This document shows positions 1 through 6,606 of a stretch of 22,547 nucleotides of DNA, one piece after another (the stretch's first letter is position 1; the number at the start of each line of letters is the position of its first letter). Location: contig CAZAZP010000016.1 of assembly GCA_964489695.1 (NCBI GenBank), positions 1 to 22,547 on the forward strand, written 5' to 3'. Source of the DNA: CAYUXU01 sp964489695 (GTDB taxonomy: Bacteria > Bacillota_I > Bacilli_A > Erysipelotrichales > Erysipelotrichaceae). The position numbers and the translations under genes were made by a program. A model generated the notes under the pieces. That model searched no databases. It worked only from the letters and a program-made list of their open reading frames with translations, and was not told the DNA's origin.

Positions 1-71
1 TTTTTATTTGGAAAAAAAGTTCAAAAAATACAAGTAGTTTGATACCTTAACTTGCGGTTAAACTTTTATTG

Positions 72-95
72 AAATTGTTCCACGTGGAACAATTT
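72..95. promoter_or_regulatory. parS: parS-like centromere site 1
   Basis: A perfect 24-bp palindrome whose 16-bp core, TGTTCCACGTGGAACA at 76-91, matches the widely conserved chromosomal parS consensus bound by ParB/Spo0J. It lies in non-coding DNA at the left edge of the window. ParB loads here to organise and segregate the origin region, and such sites cluster near oriC in Bacillota. The symmetry extends four bases beyond the core on each side. A second site lies about 3.1 kb downstream. The match is read directly; the function is inferred from the consensus. Confidence 0.88.
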
Positions 96-238
96 AAACA
101 AAATAAAGGATATTTTAAGTTAATCGGGCAATTGAGGTTAACTGATTAAATCAAATTGCTGGTGATGCATAATTAAACCGGTAGTACTTAAGGGTGTATT
201 TTACTTAGTTTCCCGTCTTAAAGGCCGAACTTGGCTGT

Positions 239-267
239 TTGCTCAGGACAGTAATAAATGCTAAAAT
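239..267 (+). promoter_or_regulatory. Candidate sigma-A promoter of the SIS gene
   Basis: TTGCTC (239-244), a 17-nt spacer and TAAAAT (262-267) lie 23 nt before the SIS-domain start codon, with a strong ribosome site between them. The rest of 1-290 holds parS site 1 and AT-rich DNA, plus a weak imperfect hairpin near 118-143 without a T-tract. I see no gene there. Confidence 0.5.
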
Positions 268-290
268 AAAGCTAATAAAGGGAGGGAATT

Positions 291-1040
291 ATGACAGCAG
301 CAGAGAAATATTTAACCGGAGTTTTAGCCATCATTGAGAAAATTCAAGCAACTCAATTAGATAAAGTACATGAAGCAGCCCAATTACTGGCTGAAAAGAC
401 AAAACAAGGCGGAATAATTTACGGATTTGGATCAGGCCATTCCCATTTAATTCCTGAGGATGCTTTTTGGCGAGCTGCGACACCAGCGAATTACTGTGCT
501 ATTTATGAGCCCAGTATTTCTGGATCGCATGAAATTACCAAAAGTTATGCTTTAGAAAATACTTATGATGTTGGAAAACAAATCATCGATTACCATCGCT
601 TAAGTGAAAAAGATGTTTTGATTGTATTTTCTAATTCAGGTAATAATATCGCCCCAGTTGATGCAGCTATCCGGGCGAAAGAAAAAGGTATTCCCGTAAT
701 CGCTATTACGGCGGTTGAATATTCAGATTATCTAACTACTAAACATCAAGCAGGTTTGAAACTTAAAGATATAGCAGATATTGTCTTGGATAATAGTTCG
801 TTAATTGGTGATGCTGTGGTAGAAATCCCAGGCTTCCCAATGAAAGTAGGTTCTAGTAGTACCATTCCGATGGTTCTATTACAAAATATGTTACTGACCG
901 AAATGGTCGAGATTTTAGTTGCGGAAGGCTTCACACCAGATGTTTACTATAATGGTCATATTGCCTTCATGGATGAAAATGCCGCTAAGCATAATGATGA
1001 GTTAGTCGATAAATATTTTTACCGCATTCGCAATTTATAA
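291..1040 (+). CDS. SIS-domain sugar-phosphate-binding protein (UPF0309-like)
   Basis: The 249-residue protein is a single SIS (sugar isomerase) fold of the UPF0309 type. Its phosphosugar-binding loops show as GFGSGHSH (residues 45-52) and FSNSGNN (113-119), followed by a conserved region near PGFPMKVGSSST and an NGHIAF motif near the C terminus. SIS proteins isomerise phosphosugars or sense them. With no attached enzyme or DNA-binding domain, this one could be a sugar-phosphate isomerase, but its substrate cannot be named. The start is clear: AAAGGGAGGG lies a few bases before the ATG. A 37-nt gap separates it from murT, and no terminator is visible in the gap, so read-through is likely. The family call is firm; the function is open. 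Confidence 0.85.
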   Translation: MTAAEKYLTGVLAIIEKIQATQLDKVHEAAQLLAEKTKQGGIIYGFGSGHSHLIPEDAFWRAATPANYCAIYEPSISGSHEITKSYALENTYDVGKQIIDYHRLSEKDVLIVFSNSGNNIAPVDAAIRAKEKGIPVIAITAVEYSDYLTTKHQAGLKLKDIADIVLDNSSLIGDAVVEIPGFPMKVGSSSTIPMVLLQNMLLTEMVEILVAEGFTPDVYYNGHIAFMDENAAKHNDELVDKYFYRIRNL

Positions 1041-1077
1041 TTGATTCATTTGTTTGATTGCTGTTAAGGAGTACTGG

Positions 1078-2469
1078 ATGTCTAAACCATTAAGATTCTA
1101 CTTTGCTAGTTTTGTAGCTCGCCTGAGTCGCCGAGCTTTGCTTTTACTTGGTCGTAATGCTACTCACTTGCCTGGAGTCTTAGCATTAAAGCTTTGTCCA
1201 GATTTTTTAAAGTATTTAGAGCCACCCAAGACCTTAATTGGTGTGACAGGCACAAACGGTAAAACTACGGTCACTAACCTGATTAGTGATGTTTTAACCC
1301 AGCTTGGCTTTGATTATGTTAGTAATAATTATGGTAGTAATATCGTTGAAGGCGTAATTACGGCACTATTAACTTCGACGACCTTAACGGGGAAAAACAA
1401 ACGCGAGTTTGGAGTTTTGGAAATAGATGAACGGGCCTCCATTCGGATATTTCCTTATCTTAAACCTGACTACTTAGTGGTTACTAATCTTTTTCGCGAT
1501 TCTTATCGACGCAATGCCCACCATGAATATATTCGTGATTTAATTAATGCCTATTTACCCGCTAAAACGAAATTGATTGTGAATAGTGAAGATGTGGTTA
1601 GTTCTTATTTAGGCCCAACAAATTCACGACAAGTGTTTTCTGTGGCACGCTTAGCTAAAGAAGTCTCGCAACCAGGTAGCTTAATTAATGATGTCTACTA
1701 TTGTCCAGTGTGTGATAATGTCTTAATTTATGATTTTGTTCGATATCATCATATTGGACAACTCCATTGTCCACATTGTGGCTTCACTAATTTGAAACCG
1801 GATGTTGCGGTGACTGCGGTAGATTATGCCAATGCTAAGCTGACCATTAATGAACAGCAACAAACTTACCAATATCAGTTGGTAGGTAATAACATCACTG
1901 ATATTTATAATATGGTGGCTGCAATCACCGTATTACGCACAATTGGGATAACTCATCAACAACTGCAAAAGGCCTTTACACAGGTTAAAGTAACGACTTC
2001 ACGCTTTGAAACGTTACAGGCGGGAAATAAAACAGTCGTGCGTTTATTAGCAAAAGGCCAAAACCCAGTTGGGACTTCGCGTACTTTAGCGTATATTAAA
2101 GCCCAGTTGCCTAACTGGGGTAAGACAGCGGTGATCTTTGTTAATGAAGATTATTGGATAAGTAAGAGTTCTTTTGAAATTGAAAGTTTTGCTTGGCTCT
2201 ATGATACCGACTTTGAATATCTCAATCATCCCCAAATCCAACAAATCATTCTGGGTGGCCAGCGCACCGCCGAATACGAAGTTCGTCTATTATTAGCCGG
2301 AATTAAGCCCAACCAAATTTTTGAAACCAATGATCAGCTTAAAACAAGTGAACTAATTAATTACCCCGAAATTGATACGGTAGTAATTTTGTATGATACA
2401 ACTAATATTCCCGAAGCAAAACAACTGCAACAAAATATCTTTCAAAAAATGAAGCAGGAGAAAAACTAA
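1078..2469 (+). CDS. murT: MurT-like Mur ligase subunit (divergent)
   Basis: MurT is the ATP-dependent Mur-ligase subunit that, with GatD, amidates the D-glutamate of lipid II. This 463-residue protein has the central Mur ligase domain with an intact P-loop (GVTGTNGKTT, residues 55-64), the MurT zinc ribbon (C209, C212, C231, C234) and a C-terminal DUF1727-type domain. Several motifs are unusual. The familiar FRDQLDRYGE stretch reads FRDSYRRNAHHE (139-150). The ADGTDVSW-type segment before the WIWDVDFE-like motif is replaced by an unrelated, longer stretch around 357-373, although LYDTDFE (374-380) survives. The ATG at 1078 is chosen because AAGGAG lies 6 nt upstream; an in-frame TTG at 1054 has no such site. 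The stop overlaps the gatD start by one base, so the two are translationally coupled. Family confidence is high, but amidation activity is doubtful given the partner. Confidence 0.85.
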   Translation: MSKPLRFYFASFVARLSRRALLLLGRNATHLPGVLALKLCPDFLKYLEPPKTLIGVTGTNGKTTVTNLISDVLTQLGFDYVSNNYGSNIVEGVITALLTSTTLTGKNKREFGVLEIDERASIRIFPYLKPDYLVVTNLFRDSYRRNAHHEYIRDLINAYLPAKTKLIVNSEDVVSSYLGPTNSRQVFSVARLAKEVSQPGSLINDVYYCPVCDNVLIYDFVRYHHIGQLHCPHCGFTNLKPDVAVTAVDYANAKLTINEQQQTYQYQLVGNNITDIYNMVAAITVLRTIGITHQQLQKAFTQVKVTTSRFETLQAGNKTVVRLLAKGQNPVGTSRTLAYIKAQLPNWGKTAVIFVNEDYWISKSSFEIESFAWLYDTDFEYLNHPQIQQIILGGQRTAEYEVRLLLAGIKPNQIFETNDQLKTSELINYPEIDTVVILYDTTNIPEAKQLQQNIFQKMKQEKN

Positions 2470-3179
2470 TGCGAATCGAATTTTTATATCCTGAAGTTTG
2501 TGCGCTCTTTGGTGAGCGCGGTACTATTTTATATCTTAAGCAGGTTTTTCCAACAGCTGAATTCATTATGACAAAACTAAACGATGAGCCGACCTTTGTT
2601 CAAACACCGGTTGACTTAGTTTATTTAGGCCCGATGGCCGAAAGTACCCAAAAGAAAATCATTTCAAAGCTGTTACCGTATCAAGCGACATTGAAAGACC
2701 AAATCGCTGCTGGCCAAAATTTCCTTTTCATTGGTAATGCGCTGGATATTTTAGGCCATTCCATTGCCTATACAGCTCATGAAAGTGTTAAAGGCTTAGG
2801 TTTGTTAGACTTTACCACTGAATTAGACTTTCTCAAGCGTTTTAATTGCATGATGCTAGCTGATTATCACGAAATCAAATTAGTCGGGCATAAAACTCAA
2901 TTTGGTATGACTTATGGAGATAATTATAAAAATTATTTTGCAAAAGTTGAAAAGGGGATTGGGTTAAATACACAGTCTAAATTAGAGGGTTATGCCGTAA
3001 ATAATTTAATTGCGACAGCGATTGTCGGGCCCTTATTATTAATGAATCCAATCTTCATGAAGCAGTACTTAAGTCGCTTTAGCGCAACTGAAATAGTTTT
3101 ACCTTTTGAAGCCAGTTTATTAAAGGCTTACCACCGCCAACTTGCTGAATATGATAAAGTAGCCAAATCAGGTTTATAA
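2469..3179 (+). CDS. gatD: GatD-like class I glutamine amidotransferase, catalytic residues lost
   Basis: GatD normally hydrolyses glutamine and passes ammonia to MurT for amidation of lipid II D-iso-glutamate. The 236-residue protein is recognisable from family landmarks: GLGLLDF (109-115), a VG...TY segment (139-149) and TAIVGPLLLMNP (183-194). The nucleophile motif, usually ICGGYQFLG, reads IGNALDILG (88-96), so the catalytic Cys is Gly89. The TYLHGP motif reads TAIVGP, so the catalytic His is Val186. Both losses fall in otherwise well-aligned blocks, which makes a sequencing error or misalignment unlikely. It shares the TAATG junction with murT. It is probably a pseudoenzyme, perhaps a structural partner of MurT, or part of a complex that uses free ammonia or does something else. 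The family call is secure from context and landmarks. Confidence 0.82.
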   Translation: MRIEFLYPEVCALFGERGTILYLKQVFPTAEFIMTKLNDEPTFVQTPVDLVYLGPMAESTQKKIISKLLPYQATLKDQIAAGQNFLFIGNALDILGHSIAYTAHESVKGLGLLDFTTELDFLKRFNCMMLADYHEIKLVGHKTQFGMTYGDNYKNYFAKVEKGIGLNTQSKLEGYAVNNLIATAIVGPLLLMNPIFMKQYLSRFSATEIVLPFEASLLKAYHRQLAEYDKVAKSGL

Positions 3180-3182
3180 TTA

Positions 3183-3198
3183 TGTTTCACGTGAAACA
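3183..3198. promoter_or_regulatory. parS: parS site 2
   Basis: TGTTTCACGTGAAACA is a perfect 16-bp palindrome identical to the Bacillus subtilis Spo0J (ParB) parS consensus. It sits 3 nt after the gatD stop and about 25 nt before the tmk -10 element, so ParB bound here could also affect tmk transcription. Along with the site at 76-91 it marks origin-proximal DNA. Confidence 0.93.
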
Positions 3199-3222
3199 TT
3201 CGCCAGTTAAAGCCAGTAATAA

Positions 3223-3231
3223 TGTTATAAT
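3223..3231 (+). promoter_or_regulatory. Extended -10 promoter of the tmk operon
   Basis: TGTTATAAT is a consensus extended -10 (TGnTATAAT) with no good -35 at the expected distance. It lies between parS site 2 and tmk. It argues against the ATG at 3237, which is too close for a ribosome site. Confidence 0.6.
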
Positions 3232-3251
3232 AATTAATGATAGGTGAAATT

Positions 3252-3890
3252 ATGTTAAATAAAGGTTGGTTTGTGACATTTGAAGGAGCTGATGGCAGTG
3301 GTAAAACAACCGCCAGCCAACAGGTTTTTCAAAGGTTAAAACAATTAGGTTATGATGTTATCTACACGCGTGAACCGGGCGGTAGTGAAATAGCGGAAAA
3401 AATCCGCCAATTAATTTTAGATCCGACGCACCTAGCTTTAGATGCTAAAGCAGAGGCTTTACTCTACGCAGCAAGTCGTCGCCAACATTTAGTGGAAGTC
3501 ATTGTTCCCGCCTTGACACAGAAGCAAATAGTCATTTGCGATCGGTTTATCGATAGTTCTTTAGCTTATCAAGGCTATGGACGTGAAATTCCCTTAGCGG
3601 GTATTTTAGAGATTAATGATTTTGCCATTGAACAACTTTATCCGATGCTAACTTATTGGTTAGATGTTCCAGCTGAAGTTGGTTTAAAACGGATTGCTTC
3701 GCGGTTACATCATGATCGCTTAGACCAAGAAAGTGTCGCCTTCCACCAACGGGTGGTGGCGGGTTATCAAGCCATCGCCAAATTATTCCCGGAGCGCATT
3801 ATGCGCATCGATGCAACGCAAACCCCAGAGTTTATTATTGAAATGATTATGCAAGATCTCTTGGAGCACATTAATGCTGTTTCAGCTTGA
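3252..3890 (+). CDS. tmk: Thymidylate kinase
   Basis: This enzyme phosphorylates dTMP to dTDP for DNA synthesis in the cytoplasm. The 212-residue protein has the P-loop FEGADGSGKTT (residues 10-20), TREPGG in the substrate-binding region, DRFIDSSLAYQG and a lid-like segment around RLHHDRLD. Length and motifs are typical of the family. The ATG at 3252 is preferred because AGGTGA lies a few bases upstream. An upstream in-frame ATG at 3237 would add MIGEI but sits only 6 nt from the -10 element. It is the first gene of a four-gene operon (tmk-holB-ricT-rsmI), and its 3' end overlaps holB by 17 nt. Bacillus carries two small genes (yaaQ, yaaR) between tmk and holB, and these are absent here. Confidence 0.96.
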   Translation: MLNKGWFVTFEGADGSGKTTASQQVFQRLKQLGYDVIYTREPGGSEIAEKIRQLILDPTHLALDAKAEALLYAASRRQHLVEVIVPALTQKQIVICDRFIDSSLAYQGYGREIPLAGILEINDFAIEQLYPMLTYWLDVPAEVGLKRIASRLHHDRLDQESVAFHQRVVAGYQAIAKLFPERIMRIDATQTPEFIIEMIMQDLLEHINAVSA

Positions 3891-4872
3891 GCTCGCTTTA
3901 AAACAACCGACGGTTGAACGCATTTTACGTCAAGCTTTAACGCAAAAACGGTTAGCGCATGCCTATCTATTTGTGGGTAGTGACCAAAATGTCAAATTAA
4001 AAACTGCGCTACTCTTAGCCCAAAGTTTAGTTTGTCCGGAGAAAACCGATGTTTGGGCATGTGAAAAATGTGCTACGTGTCAAAGAGTAAGTGAATTAAA
4101 TTATGGAGATTTAGCCTTTATTGATGGTTCAAATGAATCCATCAAAAAAGAGACCGTCTTAAAACTCCAACAAAACTTCAATCAAACTGCGCTCGAAGTA
4201 GCTAATCAAAAAATTTATATTATCAATCAAGCGGAAAATGCTACAGTGGAAGCCTTAAATAGTTTACTAAAGTTTATGGAAGATCCAATCAGCCAACAAG
4301 TAACTGGTATCTTAATCGCGCCAACTGAACAACAGGTATTACCGACGATTGTCTCCAGGTGCCAAACAATTAAATTTCGACCCCATGATTACCAAGAGAT
4401 TTATACGGCTAATTTAGCGGCAGGGATGAATAATATTGATGCTTATTTTCTAAGTAAGCTCAGTAAAGATCAAGCCTTAAGTCAAGATTTACTTGAGCAA
4501 CTACCATATGTTAAAGCTAAAGAATGTTTATTAACCGTGATTGAACTATATCCCCAAAAGCCAAATGAAGCACTGATAGAAGTTCAACGGAACCTGTTTA
4601 CTAGCAAAGATAAAAACCAACAAACAGCAACACTCCAGTATTTTTTGAATTTATTAATTATTTTATTTCAGGATTGTCTTTTGGATACCGCTTTAGTTGA
4701 TGAGTGGTGGCACCAACAATTACTGGAATTTCGGCAATTACCAATTACTCATTGGCTAACAATGGTGTTAGACCAACAGCGTAAAGTCAATCAATACCAC
4801 AATTTACCATTACTGGTTGATCAATTATTTTTCCAGATGCAGGAGGCGAGAAAGCATGGAACAAGAATTTAA
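3874..4872 (+). CDS. holB: DNA polymerase III delta prime subunit
   Basis: Delta prime is a structural subunit of the clamp loader that places the beta sliding clamp on DNA. The 332-residue protein opens with the delta-prime N-terminal pattern RLAHAYLFVG. Its P-loop is degenerate (GSDQNVKLK, no GKT), as expected for a non-ATPase subunit. A zinc site is formed by C54, C63, C66 and C69. EALNSLLKFMEDP and the sensor-type SRC motif in PTIVSRCQTIKF follow. The start has GGAG 7 nt upstream, inside the end of tmk. It overlaps tmk by 17 nt and ricT by 17 nt, so translation is probably coupled along the operon. All features are ordinary for HolB. Confidence 0.94.
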   Translation: MLFQLELALKQPTVERILRQALTQKRLAHAYLFVGSDQNVKLKTALLLAQSLVCPEKTDVWACEKCATCQRVSELNYGDLAFIDGSNESIKKETVLKLQQNFNQTALEVANQKIYIINQAENATVEALNSLLKFMEDPISQQVTGILIAPTEQQVLPTIVSRCQTIKFRPHDYQEIYTANLAAGMNNIDAYFLSKLSKDQALSQDLLEQLPYVKAKECLLTVIELYPQKPNEALIEVQRNLFTSKDKNQQTATLQYFLNLLIILFQDCLLDTALVDEWWHQQLLEFRQLPITHWLTMVLDQQRKVNQYHNLPLLVDQLFFQMQEARKHGTRI

Positions 4873-5695
4873 GTACTTTATCCCAGTTCGATTTCACGGG
4901 ACGAAGAAACAATATTATTTTGGGACGATGGATGAAAAATTAGCTCCCGAGGTTTTAGTTGTAGTTGAAACTGCCCGAGGTTTAGAACTTGGGACGACGT
5001 GTGAAGAGTTAAAAGCGGTGGATGAAACAACGGTTTTTGAGACGCCATTAAAGCCAGTTATTCGGCTAGCCACGGAGTTTGACCAACAAGAGTTTCAAAA
5101 AAATCTCGTACTGGCCGAAACAGCACACCAACAGTGTGAACAATTGATTCGCCAGCTTAACTTAGACATGAATCTCATTAGCAGTGAATATACGCTTGAT
5201 CGCAGTAAAATCTTGTTTGTTTATGTTTCTGAAGTACGGGTAGATTTTCGAGAATTACTTAAAGAGCTCGCAAATCTGCTTCATTGTCGGATTGAATTAC
5301 GCCAAGTTGGCCCTCGGGATAAAGCCAAGTTAGTTGGTGGAATTGGGACTTGTGGGATGGAAACTTGTTGCTCAAAATATAAACAAAACTTTGGGGTGAT
5401 TTCCATCAATATGGCTAAAAACCAAATGATGGCGCTAAATATTCAAAAACTTTCAGGTCAGTGCGGTAAGTTGATGTGCTGTTTAGCCTATGAAAATGAT
5501 TTATACCATCTTTTAAAAGCAAATACTCCGAAATTGAACAGTTATGTGAAATTTCAAGGTGAACGATATCGCGTAACCAATATCAACGTCTTAACCCAAG
5601 AAGCTCGGTTGGAAAATAATGATACCACTTTAATCTTGCCCTTTGACACTGCTTTTCAAGAATATCGGGAACAGCAACATGAAAAAGCAAAATAG
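4856..5695 (+). CDS. ricT: RicT (YaaT), PSP1-domain RNA-processing factor
   Basis: RicT joins RicA (YmcA) and RicF (YlbF) in an Fe-S-containing complex that steers RNase Y mRNA processing and, in Bacillus, affects sporulation, competence and biofilm. The 279-residue protein has the PSP1 core with its cysteine cluster: C166, C171, C172, C203, C208 and C209, in the motifs GGIGTCGMETCC and SGQCGKLMCCL. This agrees with iron-sulfur ligation known for the family. The ATG at 4856 is chosen because AGGAGG lies 9 nt upstream. An in-frame ATG at 4817 would give an extra MINYFSRCRRRES segment that is really holB coding sequence. yabA, which usually follows, is missing, and rsmI starts inside the 3' end of ricT. 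Confidence 0.94.
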   Translation: MEQEFKYFIPVRFHGTKKQYYFGTMDEKLAPEVLVVVETARGLELGTTCEELKAVDETTVFETPLKPVIRLATEFDQQEFQKNLVLAETAHQQCEQLIRQLNLDMNLISSEYTLDRSKILFVYVSEVRVDFRELLKELANLLHCRIELRQVGPRDKAKLVGGIGTCGMETCCSKYKQNFGVISINMAKNQMMALNIQKLSGQCGKLMCCLAYENDLYHLLKANTPKLNSYVKFQGERYRVTNINVLTQEARLENNDTTLILPFDTAFQEYREQQHEKAK

Positions 5696-6527
5696 TTTTT
5701 TTAGTGATCAACCAACACTGTACTTAGTGGCGACTCCGATTGGCAATCTAGCCGAATTAACCCCACGAGCGATTGAAATATTAGAAAGCGTAGATATTAT
5801 CGCAGCGGAGGATACTCGCCAAACTGGGAAGCTATTAGCCCATTTTTCAATTAAAACTAAGATGCTAGCTCATCATCAACATAATGAAAAAAGCAGTAGT
5901 CAAGGAATCTTAGAGTTATTAACAACCGGTCATGATGTGGCGCTTGTAAGTGATGCGGGTTATCCATTATTATCAGATCCAGGCAACTTCCTAGTCAAAA
6001 TCGTCACTGAGGCAGGTTATAATGTCGTCCCAATTTCCGGAGCGAATGCGGGCTTAAACGCTTTAGTCGCTTCAGGTCTAAGTACAGACCAATATGTCTT
6101 TGTGGGCTTTCTTAATCAGAAATTTGCTTTAAGGCAACGCCAACTAGAACGTTTAAAATATTATCCAGAAACCATTATTATTTATGAAGCACCGCATCGA
6201 GTGGAGAAAACCCTGCAACATCTTTATGAAGTATTCGGGGATCGCCCCATGTGCTTAGCGCGGGAGTTAACTAAAATCCACGAACAATTTTTACGAGGTT
6301 ATATTTCCGAAGTATTAACCGAGTTAACTGACATTAAAGGCGAGATTGTCTTAGTCATTGCGGGCTATCAAAAACCAGAATATCTCTTAGAGATGGATGA
6401 TATTCGTCTAATGGTCGAAGAAGAAATGGCCCAAGGCTTTAGCCGTAGTGAAGCGATTCGGATTGTCAGTAAACGCCTAAACATTTCAAAAAATCAAATT
6501 TATCAAGAATTACATGAACTTTGTTAA
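5679..6527 (+). CDS. rsmI: 16S rRNA (cytidine-1402-2'-O)-methyltransferase
   Basis: RsmI uses S-adenosylmethionine to 2'-O-methylate C1402 in the decoding centre of 16S rRNA. The 282-residue protein shows the family signature LVATPIGNLAELTPRAIEIL near the N terminus, AEDTRQTGKLL, and the SAM-site loop LVSDAGYPLLSDPG, followed by a typical ELTKIHEQFLRG segment. Its C terminus (MVEEEMAQGF...SRSEAIRIVSKRL) resembles the small helical domain of the family. The ATG at 5679 has only a weak GGGA upstream and probably depends on coupling to ricT, which it overlaps by 17 nt. A TTG at 5643 is in frame but has no support. It is the last gene of the tmk operon; I see no clear terminator after it. Confidence 0.94.
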   Translation: MKKQNSFFSDQPTLYLVATPIGNLAELTPRAIEILESVDIIAAEDTRQTGKLLAHFSIKTKMLAHHQHNEKSSSQGILELLTTGHDVALVSDAGYPLLSDPGNFLVKIVTEAGYNVVPISGANAGLNALVASGLSTDQYVFVGFLNQKFALRQRQLERLKYYPETIIIYEAPHRVEKTLQHLYEVFGDRPMCLARELTKIHEQFLRGYISEVLTELTDIKGEIVLVIAGYQKPEYLLEMDDIRLMVEEEMAQGFSRSEAIRIVSKRLNISKNQIYQELHELC

Positions 6528-6606
6528 ATATTAGTGGAATGTTGAAAGTATAAATAGTGAACGCAAGTCGGATCTGGTTCAAGCGAGCTAGTTAAAGGAG
6601 AAATTG

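Noticed and set aside
118..143. Imperfect hairpin in the first intergenic region as a terminator or riboswitch
   Set aside because: The stem is only about 8 bp with a G-U pair and a 10-nt loop, and no T-run or known leader pattern follows.
4817..4855. N-terminal extension of RicT from the upstream ATG
   Set aside because: The extra residues are the shifted holB frame, and AGGAGG at 4841-4846 clearly serves the ATG at 4856.
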